NCBI GenBank assembly: GCA_003635315.1
Contig: PYJD01000050.1
Coordinates: 46,603-110,602, forward strand
Length of the DNA: 64,000 nucleotides
Reading direction: 5' to 3'
Origin: Candidatus Poribacteria bacterium
GTDB lineage: Bacteria > Poribacteria > WGA-4E > WGA-3G
Position 1 is the stretch's first letter; every line of letters begins with the position of its first letter. Under the pieces are notes generated by a model. It was not told the origin of the DNA. It searched no databases and was given only the letters and a program-made list of their open reading frames with translations. Made by a program: the position numbers and the translations under genes. Positions 57,146-64,000 of this stretch are shown one piece after another.

Positions 57146-58795
57146 TTAATACAACAGATGGACTTGATTCTTACCAAGTAGTGTATCATCTGGTAATGAA
57201 ATCGGCATTTCTACTATGGCAATCACCATACCATCAGCACTAATAGCAAGTGTATCATACGGTAGTTGTCCTTCAGTACGATATGTAAAGAGATATTTTG
57301 ATAAACCATTTCCTTCTACGTTCAGATCAAAAACAGACACCCCGTGTAGACTTTCCATCGGGTTTTTGCTACGTTTTGAGACACCCAATACAGCATAACG
57401 ACTTTTCTCGTCAATCCGCAATCCTTGCGGCATATTCTCAAGTTTCCATTGCCACTTTTTTTCTCCACGCCACGAAAACGCAAATAAAGTCATCCCATTA
57501 GGATGCATTGTAGAAGGACGTTCTGCTCCTTTCTGAAGGTGATAAGGAATATAGGAGTCTCCTGTTACAAAGAGTGCGTAAGAATCCGTTGATCCAATTG
57601 TCCCAGTTGTAGCGATAATGGGAACACCACTTACCTTTAACGGCGATGCTAATTCTTCCTTCCAAATAGGTTCTGATTTATCTACATCAAAAATGAAGGC
57701 GCGACCATCATCTGTTGTTACATTGATAAACTTTCCATTAGGGGATATACTAACACCACGCCAAAAAGTTACGCCCTTAAAATAGGGTGTCAATGGTTCA
57801 ATTTCTGTAGACCATTTTTCAGTGCCTGTATCAACATCGAAAACAGATAACATACCGTTCCCATTACCACTGTCATCCGTAAGAAGTGCAAGTGTTTTTC
57901 CATCCTCACTCACATCGAACCAACGATATATCTTTTCTATCGGTCCTTCACTTGGATATTTCCACTTCACTTGACCAGTCTGCGAATCAAACCTATAGAG
58001 TATGGATCGTTTCTCAGCTTTTTCTTCGCTTGTCCAAGAATGCACTCCCGACACTAAGAGATCCCCGTTAGGTAACGACTTCATACATGATTGACCGGGA
58101 TAGCTGACCCACGCATATACACTATCCGGATCATTGGGTGTAGATGTCTCAATTTCATCTGCTGTGCGGTATTTCCAACGAAGTTTCGGTGGATCACTTG
58201 CCAACTCATAACAGTAGACAAAACCGTCGGTTGCCTGTTCTCCCACATATAATAGTGAATCATCTGCACAAAATGTAATCTGTCTAACATACCCTTCAGA
58301 GATACGCGTTTTCCATATAGTTTCTCCAGTAATAGCACTTAGAATTGCAATATGTCCTCTATCTGTGGCAATAGCCATTTTCAAGTTTTCCATACTACTG
58401 CCGAATGCTATCGCAGTAGGTTTAGCGGGTTGTCGCAAGTTTTCCAATAAAGATAATAATCCATCTAACGCTATCGTACGGATGAGATAGGGTTGCGGTT
58501 TTAGTGGTGATGTCGCCGTAATTGTATTCTCACCTACGCGGATCACATAGGCTTTACCTGCTTGCCATGTTGACTGTACTAAGATGCGTTTATCATCCAG
58601 TTTTATAGAATTAACGGCTTTTAGATTATCATCTTGTCCAACTTCAATCCTTACATTCGTTTCAAAACTATATTTCGTCTCTGATTCGAGGACAATGCCT
58701 GATCGAACCCAAACCAAGTTAATTTCAGCCATTAATATGCTGATTGGTAATAGAAGTAGTAATAATATCAAACTGAGTATGCTGATTTGTTTCAT
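57146..58795 (-). CDS. Exported PQQ-like beta-propeller protein
   Basis: About 549 residues from ATG 58795, chosen because AAGGA lies seven bases before it and a signal peptide begins there (ISILSLILLLLLLPISILM). The 109 extra codons of the open frame upstream run into a mobile element. Blades of the PQQ or WD-like type are visible: AIATDRGHIAILSAITGETIW, TGQVKWKYPSEG, DVDTGTEKWSTE and the repeated W....G.V..FDV..... pattern. It is the third gene of the presumed B12 operon, though separated from the second gene by a 317-bp gap with an element. Ligand unknown. Confidence 0.75.
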   Translation of the reverse strand: MKQISILSLILLLLLLPISILMAEINLVWVRSGIVLESETKYSFETNVRIEVGQDDNLKAVNSIKLDDKRILVQSTWQAGKAYVIRVGENTITATSPLKPQPYLIRTIALDGLLSLLENLRQPAKPTAIAFGSSMENLKMAIATDRGHIAILSAITGETIWKTRISEGYVRQITFCADDSLLYVGEQATDGFVYCYELASDPPKLRWKYRTADEIETSTPNDPDSVYAWVSYPGQSCMKSLPNGDLLVSGVHSWTSEEKAEKRSILYRFDSQTGQVKWKYPSEGPIEKIYRWFDVSEDGKTLALLTDDSGNGNGMLSVFDVDTGTEKWSTEIEPLTPYFKGVTFWRGVSISPNGKFINVTTDDGRAFIFDVDKSEPIWKEELASPLKVSGVPIIATTGTIGSTDSYALFVTGDSYIPYHLQKGAERPSTMHPNGMTLFAFSWRGEKKWQWKLENMPQGLRIDEKSRYAVLGVSKRSKNPMESLHGVSVFDLNVEGNGLSKYLFTYRTEGQLPYDTLAISADGMVIAIVEMPISLPDDTLLGKNQVHLLY

Positions 58796-59111
58796 TATCG
58801 TTTCCTTATGATTCTTAATTTCAATTTTAATACAATTTCTATTTATTTTTTTCCATTCTTCGTAGGTCGGGTAGAGGAACGAAACCCGACGAATTCCATA
58901 CGCGGATTCGGCGTTGATTTGGACAATTGATTTGGAACTACCGAATAATGTCACATAATCGTTTAGAAATGGTACAATATGCATTGTATATATGGTGAAT
59001 AAAGCGAGGATTTCGGAAAATGCAAACCACACTTCCACACTTCCAATCTTCCGATTCAACAGGAAACGAAGGGATTTTGCGAAAGTCCTATTGTGCATCA
59101 TAATTTCACCT
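58796..59111. other. 316-bp gap with one TIR element
   Basis: Filled by the element at 58831-58974; the remaining bases are AT-rich. No gene seen. Confidence 0.6.
58831..58974. mobile_element. 144-bp TIR element with GTCGGGT and CGAATTC hairpins
   Basis: Left end TACAATTTCT (58831-58840, one mismatch to the TACCATTTCT family) and right end AGAAATGGTA (58965-58974). Inside are GTAGGTCGGGTAGAGGAACG...CCCGAC and the CGAATTC-CATACGC-GGATTCG hairpin (58890-58910). Confidence 0.75.
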
Positions 59112-61022
59112 CTAATCCGCAACCTTCCATAGACCCTTACCCAATTTTGCCCCTAATAATACGCCGATGAATGTATAAGCAAAACCTTCAATGAATATGC
59201 GAAGAACAATATACCAATCTGCAAAAAACAGCCGGTAAAACAGAATTGAAAGTTGAAAATCTACATATACTGCAATCGCATCACATATACCAAGAACAAT
59301 TCCCCATAGAAGTAAACCACGTCTCCTTACAAGGAAAAAACCCATTTCTAACAAGATAACACTTGTTCCAGTGTAGATAAACGTCATCGGTGTAAATAGA
59401 CCGAATGTAATACCACCGAGTAGTAGTCTTACTGCTGAAACAAGAAGGATAACCCCTCCCTTGTTAGAGGCTTGCACATTTTCTTCTGACTTATCATTAG
59501 GAGAACCGTAAATGTAAATTAACAATGCCGTAAGTAAGGCATAGTAGAGTGTCTCATTGATTATTCCAGTAACCAGAACAGAAATAGGTCCAAGAAAAAC
59601 TGTGATAAGATTCAGAAAGAGTGTTGATGGCACAACAACTGCTACAAAAATCGTAGTACCGAACAGAGCAATGACAATAAGCTGCTTTGTTGAAAAACGG
59701 GTGAAAAACTGTCTATGAAATCTTAGTAAAACAACAAGACCAATCGTACTCGAAAGAATTGCCAATCCACAAACGAATAACGCATGTCGGTTTGGTACAA
59801 TAATGTGTAACGGTCTCTTTTCACTCAGAACTGTTGTATCACTTCCCCAGATTTTGACCGTTATCTCACGTTCATATTCACCCGCCTTCGCTGATAAAGC
59901 ATGAAAATAGATCGGGAGGGGAATTGGGGTCAGTTCACCTGCTGGGAGACTTGCAAAACTAACACTCCGATCTGTCCCTGCATTTACCTCATCTGGTGGA
60001 GCAAGAAAACGAACTGGTTCACCTGTTGACATATCCCGATTGATGGATGCTACAACGACATGGATTGTCTCATCACTCTTATTACGGATATGGACTGTTT
60101 GATAGACTGTTGGGGTATATTTATCATTCTGTGGTGATGATAACCAACCAAAGAGTGGACGTGGATAGAAGATAGAATCTTCTCGTTGTCTTGGATCCGC
60201 TATACCTGCTGCATCTGTCGGCATTTTTACCGATTCAATGGATAAATATTCAGAGATTTCTGGTACAGTTGCTATACTGAATTGGACAATTCTCCGCTGC
60301 TCCCATTCCCTTCCATCTACTGAGTTAAACCGAACAATAGCAGATATATCTTGATTTTCCAATTTGTCCATTTCAACCATAGAAAGTTCTGGGATCTTCA
60401 CAACTAAATCACGGTGCCATACCTCTGACGCAACAGAAAGTGAATCGGTTATTGAATAACAAGTTAGATCCTCTGTTGTTTCCACCTTCCATCTTTCTGG
60501 AACACGGATTACTTTCAATGTTCTTGGCAAACATAATTCAAGGTCGAATGTAGCAGGGGTATTTCCATTTTTAACGATGACTGTGGCTGTCATCTCACTA
60601 CCTTGCAAAAGGAGTGCCCTCTGATTGTTCTCTGCAGAGGATTGCTGTGTAGAGACATTTCTTGTTCCGTAAGGAATAGCTATTTCTAAATCACCACGAG
60701 AAAAGTCGCGTGGGGCTGACACTGTTTTCACGATAACCTGATCTGTAAACAAGGTTGCTTCAAATCTATAACTTTCCCCCTCCTTCCATTCAAAATAGAG
60801 AGACTCTATTTGTCGTGGATGGGTTGGAAAACGAATCTGAGCAACCATCGTCCCATCAGAATTATAGGTAGACACCTTCTTAATCGGAGCATTTTCAGTA
60901 AATTGTAGTTTTGCCCCGAGTGGTAAGAAGGTTATCTGCCATAAGTCTGCTTCGTTTAGGGGTTCGGTTGAACATCCAACGAATAGTAATGGTAGGAATA
61001 GCAAAAATTCCCATTTTCTCAT
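59112..61022 (-). CDS. Lipoprotein with a C-terminal ECF S-component-like membrane domain
   Basis: About 636 residues from ATG 61022. AAAGG lies eight bases before it and the N-terminus KWEFLLFLPLLFVGC ends in a lipobox with the Cys at residue 17; 49 upstream codons lie in a tandem repeat and are not coding. Residues ~20-410 look like extracytoplasmic beta-rich, Ig-like domains. A helix (ALFVCGLAILSSTIGLVV) enters the membrane, followed by about six helices whose texts, for example FSTKQLIVIALFG, FLGPISVLVTGIINE, VSAVRLLLGG and EGFAYTFIGVLLGAKLGKGL, resemble ECF transporter substrate-binding components. It follows the B12-riboswitch gene on the same strand. Vitamin uptake, most likely cobalamin, is inferred; the ATPase and T subunits are not in this window. 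Confidence 0.7.
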   Translation of the reverse strand: MRKWEFLLFLPLLFVGCSTEPLNEADLWQITFLPLGAKLQFTENAPIKKVSTYNSDGTMVAQIRFPTHPRQIESLYFEWKEGESYRFEATLFTDQVIVKTVSAPRDFSRGDLEIAIPYGTRNVSTQQSSAENNQRALLLQGSEMTATVIVKNGNTPATFDLELCLPRTLKVIRVPERWKVETTEDLTCYSITDSLSVASEVWHRDLVVKIPELSMVEMDKLENQDISAIVRFNSVDGREWEQRRIVQFSIATVPEISEYLSIESVKMPTDAAGIADPRQREDSIFYPRPLFGWLSSPQNDKYTPTVYQTVHIRNKSDETIHVVVASINRDMSTGEPVRFLAPPDEVNAGTDRSVSFASLPAGELTPIPLPIYFHALSAKAGEYEREITVKIWGSDTTVLSEKRPLHIIVPNRHALFVCGLAILSSTIGLVVLLRFHRQFFTRFSTKQLIVIALFGTTIFVAVVVPSTLFLNLITVFLGPISVLVTGIINETLYYALLTALLIYIYGSPNDKSEENVQASNKGGVILLVSAVRLLLGGITFGLFTPMTFIYTGTSVILLEMGFFLVRRRGLLLWGIVLGICDAIAVYVDFQLSILFYRLFFADWYIVLRIFIEGFAYTFIGVLLGAKLGKGLWKVAD

Positions 61023-61047
61023 AACAGAAACCTTTATTTTCCCGGCA

Positions 61048-61240
61048 TCCCCTGTAGGAGGGAACTCCGATTCCCGATCTCCGCTGTAGCAGGGAACTCC
61101 GATTCCCGATCTCCCCTGTAGCAGGGAACTCCGTTCACGATCTCCCCTGTAGCAGGGAACTCCGTTCACGATCTCCCCTGTAGCAGGAAACTCCGTTCAC
61201 GATCTCCCCTGTAGGAGGGAACTCCGATTCCCGACATCCT
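61048..61240. repeat. Six tandem 31/32-bp GTAGGAGGGAACTCC units inside the B12 operon
   Basis: Units start at 61052, 61084, 61116, 61147, 61178 and 61209. Units 1, 2 and 6 end CCGATTCCCGA and can form a GGGAA/TTCCC hairpin; units 3-5 end CCGTTCACGA, which breaks it. It lies in the 240-bp gap between the two B12 genes. Confidence 0.8.
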
Positions 61241-61261
61241 CTACCCATGAAACTGAAATGT

Positions 61262-62560
61262 TTAGAAATGCTGAGCCACCAAAACTAAATCTAAGATATT
61301 AACCTCACCATCCATGTTAACATCACCCTCTAAAGCAGGACCTCGTTGTCCAAAAGACTGACCGACAATTACCAGATCCTTGATGTCTACGAAACCATCG
61401 TCGTTTACATCTTCATTTCGAGGTATAATCTGTGCCAATACAACCTTATCAGTCCCATGTCCAAGTTCATAAGTCTTAAGGAGTGTCTCATCCGGTCCCA
61501 TAACCAGCATGGTAGACAAACCACCACCTGTCCAGTCAGGTTTAGTAATATAGAGTTTACCATCTGGACCAAATGTCATCCCTGATCCACCCCCAAACTC
61601 TTCAAGTCTATCATTCTTATCTCGAATCCACTTTTGGCTTGGTACATCGTAGACAAGTAAACCTCGAGTCGGCCATCCACCTTGTAGATATATCTGCTTC
61701 TGTGAATTAATAGCGAATGAACCGGGTGTCATTTTCAGGTCAATCGTCTTGATGATTTCATCAGTCGTGGCATCAATTAACACAAGATTCCCAGAAATAT
61801 CACTATAATTGCCTGTTGTCTTTACAATTACAGTAGAATCTCCATCATTGAGAATACCTCCAGCATTTATAGGCATCGGTATAGATTTAATGACTGAATC
61901 TGTCTGTGTATCAATTACTGTAACGCTACTTTGATGATATACAGATTTTCCAACATTTGCATCCCATTCCCAAGCAGGATTGGTAACATACGCTTTTCCA
62001 TTAAGAATTGTTAGACCTTTGGTCTTATTAAAGGATGAGTCTGTAATAACCTTGGTCACGCTACGTGAACCAATATTTACCACATGCACCTCGTGAGAAT
62101 TATCACAGGTTACATACATCTTATTGGAATTAACAAGGGCAAGGCTCTGGGGGTATGAACCTGAGGCAATAGGTATAACACCTATTATCTCTCTGTGTTC
62201 CAAATTGATAATCAGAATATTATCGCTGAACATCCCAGATAACCAATCGAACCGTGATACATAGGCGATATGTCCTTGAATAAGTATGCTGGTGGGAACA
62301 TCACCTATGGAAATAGCCTCTTTTTCAATCCCGCGTTTCAGATCCGGGGTATCAAGGTCAATAATTGAGAGAGAAGAGGTAACCATCCAATCGTCTCTAT
62401 CCAATGCATTTACGACGATTGCTAAATTTTGAACATCTGACTGGGCAAAAGCGGAACTAACGAGGAATGTTAATAAAATTGCTCCAAGGATTAGGAGCGA
62501 ATGTAATTTATGGTTAGTGTTGTAAAAACAGTGTCGCCTAAATAGAAAACCAATTTTCAT
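61262..62560 (-). CDS. Secreted YncE-like beta-propeller with C-terminal dockerin, under a B12 riboswitch
   Basis: 432 residues. A signal peptide (LLILGAILLTFLVSSAFAQ) is followed by a 7-bladed YncE-like propeller (SVTVIDTQTDSVIKSIPMP, NLVLIDATTDEIIKTID, AYVTNPAWEWD). The last ~55 residues are two calcium-binding type I dockerin repeats: DVNDDGFVDIKDLVIVGQSFG and DVNMDGEVNILDLVLVAQHF. GGAGG stands six bases before the ATG. The cobalamin riboswitch and terminator directly upstream show it is controlled by B12. A propeller of this kind, BtuG of Bacteroides, binds B12 on the cell surface; a similar role is inferred. A dockerin could attach it to a cohesin partner. Confidence 0.85.
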   Translation of the reverse strand: MKIGFLFRRHCFYNTNHKLHSLLILGAILLTFLVSSAFAQSDVQNLAIVVNALDRDDWMVTSSLSIIDLDTPDLKRGIEKEAISIGDVPTSILIQGHIAYVSRFDWLSGMFSDNILIINLEHREIIGVIPIASGSYPQSLALVNSNKMYVTCDNSHEVHVVNIGSRSVTKVITDSSFNKTKGLTILNGKAYVTNPAWEWDANVGKSVYHQSSVTVIDTQTDSVIKSIPMPINAGGILNDGDSTVIVKTTGNYSDISGNLVLIDATTDEIIKTIDLKMTPGSFAINSQKQIYLQGGWPTRGLLVYDVPSQKWIRDKNDRLEEFGGGSGMTFGPDGKLYITKPDWTGGGLSTMLVMGPDETLLKTYELGHGTDKVVLAQIIPRNEDVNDDGFVDIKDLVIVGQSFGQRGPALEGDVNMDGEVNILDLVLVAQHF

Positions 62561-62575
62561 TAAAACCTCCGTAAT

Positions 62576-62613
62576 GAAAAAAAGAAACCCCTGCTTTCAC
62601 TGAAAGACAGGGG
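62576..62613 (-). terminator. Riboswitch-controlled terminator
   Basis: On the minus strand, stem CCCCTG..CTTTC / GAAAG..CAGGGG (62588-62613) followed by a T-rich run TTTCTTTTTTT (62577-62587). It sits between the cobalamin aptamer and the ribosome binding site of the propeller gene. Confidence 0.85.
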
Positions 62614-62676
62614 ACAAAGGCGACAATCTGTTTTATTTGAATCCGGAAATTCTGAATATGCTTGTATTCTTTATTT

Positions 62677-62920
62677 GCCAGGAGACTGATGTGCTTCTGT
62701 TCCACCGCTTTCCCGCGAAAGCAGATTCGTGAAACTGGATCCAGGCAGGTCTCCTGACTTACGATCTTTCCGCTGTACCTTCCCATCAATCCTTGACAGT
62801 GGCATATTCAGTGGAATTACCTGACATAGGTAATAATCGTTCACAGTGGCGGGGCCGTGGCGGATTCTCACCGCGCTTCCCTATTCTCCGTACTTCGGCA
62901 CCTGAACCGTATATATTTTG
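62677..62920 (-). promoter_or_regulatory. Cobalamin (B12) riboswitch
   Basis: Read on the minus strand the aptamer shows GGTGCC, then AGGGAAG..GGTGAGAATCC..CACGGCCCCGCCACTGT, GCCACTG, GGGAAGG and the closing AGTCAGGAGACCTGCC, in the order of cobalamin riboswitches (about 62735-62920). After the aptamer, GTCTCCTG at 62679-62686 (minus strand) is perfectly complementary to the aptamer's CAGGAGAC (62749-62756), so it could be the alternate pairing that controls the terminator. High B12 is expected to turn the gene off. Confidence 0.9.
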
Positions 62921-62933
62921 TTGTAACGCTAAT

Positions 62934-62962
62934 ATTATACTTCAGACCACTACTTTAAGCAA
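62934..62962 (-). promoter_or_regulatory. Promoter of the B12 operon
   Basis: On the minus strand TTGCTT (62957-62962), 17 bp, TATAAT (62934-62939). The start site would lie near 62927, just before the riboswitch. Confidence 0.7.
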
Positions 62963-63094
62963 ATTATAGTTTTGGAATCAAAAGATATGGATATCTATTT
63001 GCCCCAATGGCGTTCCTATCGGGATGAACTCAACAGAGCACCCCTGGCACATGAAAACTGGCGATATTGATACAGTATAGCGAATTTGAAGATT

Positions 63095-64000
63095 CAGAAC
63101 TTACGCAAAAAGCGAATATTCTTACAGCGTATCTCATAAATATCAATTGTTTTAAAATTATTTTTATTATAGAATCATCTCTGTTAAACTATATATTTCT
63201 ACTATGAGTAAGGAGATGATTAGAATGGAATTGAGTGATAAGGAATGGGAAGTTATCGAACAACTAATACCAGAACCCCCTTCGAATAAACCAGGGAGAC
63301 CTTGGCGTGGTAATAGAGAAGTGTTAGATGGTATACTCTGGGTGTTGCGAACAGGTGCGCCCTGGCGGGATTTACCAAAAGAGTATCCCCCCTATCAAAC
63401 CTGTCATCGTCGTTTTCAGCAATGGTCTTCGGATGGAACACTTGAAAATGTCCAAATGGCACTCACAGAAATGCTTGAAAAACGAAAAAAAAATAAATGT
63501 GAGTGAGTGTTGTATTGATGCGAAGTTTGTTCCTGCCAAGAAAGGTGGCACTTGTGTTGGTAAAACGAAGTGTGGTAAGGGGACAAAACTGGTAGCGATT
63601 ACAGAGAAGAGTGGGAGACCTGTGAGTGTATTGATTACAGATGCTTCTTGTCATGAAGTGCGTTTAGTTGAACCGGCATTGGATGCCTGTTGGACATCGG
63701 AATACCCCGCAGTGTTGATAGGGGACAAAGCCTATGACTCTGATCCTTTAGATGCGTCTTTGAGGAGTCGTGGTGTTGAAATGGTAGCACCGCATAAAAA
63801 GAATCGTAAAAGACAGGCGACACAGGATGGTCGGCGTTTACGTCGGTATAAGCATCGTTTCAAAGTAGAAAGATTTTTCAGTTGGTTAGAGGATTTTCGT
63901 CGTTTAGTTGTTCGTTGGGAACATTATGCCGAAAATTATTTAGGTTTTGTACTTCTTGCTTGCATACGAATGTCATTGAAGTATTTATGAGATACGCTGT
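63095..64000 (+). mobile_element. IS5-family insertion sequence, right end cut by the window
   Basis: Left end CAGAACTTACGCAAAAA at 63095. The subterminal segment 63124-63142 is a perfect 19-bp inverted copy of 63982-64000, the last bases of the window. By symmetry the right end lies about 29 bp beyond the window. The transposase is inside. The small MITE at 15392-15512 has matching ends. Confidence 0.85.
63204..63990 (+). CDS. IS5-family DDE transposase in two frames (programmed frameshift)
   Basis: orfA (63204-63506) encodes the DNA-binding part with the LSDKEWEVIEQLIP start and the GRPWRGNREVLDGILWVLRTGAPWRDLP block. The catalytic part reads in the frame that ends at 63990: Asp in ECCIDAKFVPA, Asp in LIGDKAYDSD and Glu in HRFKVERFFSWLEDFRRL. 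The frames meet at a run of nine A (63484-63492), where a +1 (or -2) slip would join them, as is common in this family. The stop codon lies inside the right inverted repeat. The DDE triad and helper residues are present, so the element may be active. Confidence 0.85.

Larger units (their letters stand above)
62561..63203. other. 643-bp gap: riboswitch region, IS left end and a tiny frame
   Basis: Holds the terminator, riboswitch and promoter on the minus strand and the IS left inverted repeat (from 63095). A 27-codon plus-strand frame (62987-63070) of higher G+C than the surroundings may be a remnant of another gene; it has no clear ribosome binding site and I do not call it. Confidence 0.6.

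Noticed and set aside
58796-59122. 109-codon N-terminal extension of the PQQ-like propeller gene
   Set aside because: It crosses a TIR element; the signal peptide and ribosome binding site at 58795 mark the real start.
61023-61169. 49-codon N-terminal extension of the lipoprotein gene
   Set aside because: It is encoded by the tandem GTAGGAGGG array; the lipobox start at 61022 has a good ribosome binding site.
62987-63070. 27-codon frame between the B12 promoter and the IS
   Set aside because: It reads cleanly and has higher G+C, so it may be a gene remnant, but it is too short to support as a gene.

Overview
The window is an AT-rich stretch (roughly 40% G+C by eye) of a Gram-negative-type bacterial chromosome. 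The gene repertoire is reminiscent of Candidatus Poribacteria or a related lineage: a sulfatase ending in an NFPNPFNPETW-type secretion tail, phytanoyl-CoA dioxygenase, DUF1080, Gfo/Idh/MocA and sugar-isomerase proteins, a DUF6785-like membrane protein, UPF0182, WD40/TPR/LRR proteins, a dockerin-tailed beta-propeller, and many intergenic hairpin repeats. The lineage is inference; no rRNA gene is present.

Layout. 1-257: tail of a TPR gene. 1128-7865: an operon-like run of a cyclase/AAA/TPR regulator, a sugar isomerase-like protein and an unrecognised membrane-anchored protein. 8231-11320 (minus): UPF0182. 11760-22511: mostly single genes, namely a DUF5069-like protein, pectate lyase, Gfo/Idh/MocA oxidoreductase, SpoU methyltransferase, DUF1080 protein, multihaem cytochrome c, phytanoyl-CoA dioxygenase-like protein, sulfatase and DUF6785-like transporter. 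22961-31539: a block of repeat proteins (trypsin-like protease with TPRs, LRR protein, two tandem WD40 genes, the first frameshifted). 33159-36926: a giant TPR protein with a duplicated C-terminal module. 37109-40040: an rpe-like epimerase with two zinc-dependent dehydrogenases behind a consensus promoter. 40649-47006: apt, tRNA-Arg(CCU), secD, secF, an unknown gene and a sigma-54 activator. 47114-54859 (minus): an unknown anchored protein, M14 peptidase, a possible metalloprotein, MoxR ATPase, GHMP sugar kinase and HU. 55858-62560 (minus): a truncated ATP-binding regulator and a putative vitamin B12 operon. 63095-64000: an IS5-like element running off the end.

The most striking system is at 57146-62962 on the minus strand. 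A promoter, a cobalamin riboswitch with a terminator, and a good ribosome binding site precede a secreted YncE-like beta-propeller with a dockerin. A lipoprotein whose C-terminal half looks like an ECF transporter S component follows, then a PQQ-like propeller. The suggested role is surface capture and membrane import of B12, by analogy to the Bacteroides BtuG propeller; that role is inference.

The second theme is the non-coding DNA. Intergenic regions hold at least five kinds of terminal-inverted-repeat (TIR) shells. They carry short hairpins that usually begin TGTAG or GTAGG and have exchangeable stems. There are also two CRISPR-like arrays with non-unique spacers, a hairpin family whose stem changes are compensated, and a ~600 bp dispersed repeat in two copies. 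Several genes have been reshaped by these elements: one gene now starts inside a TIR, and another appears truncated at a repeat boundary.
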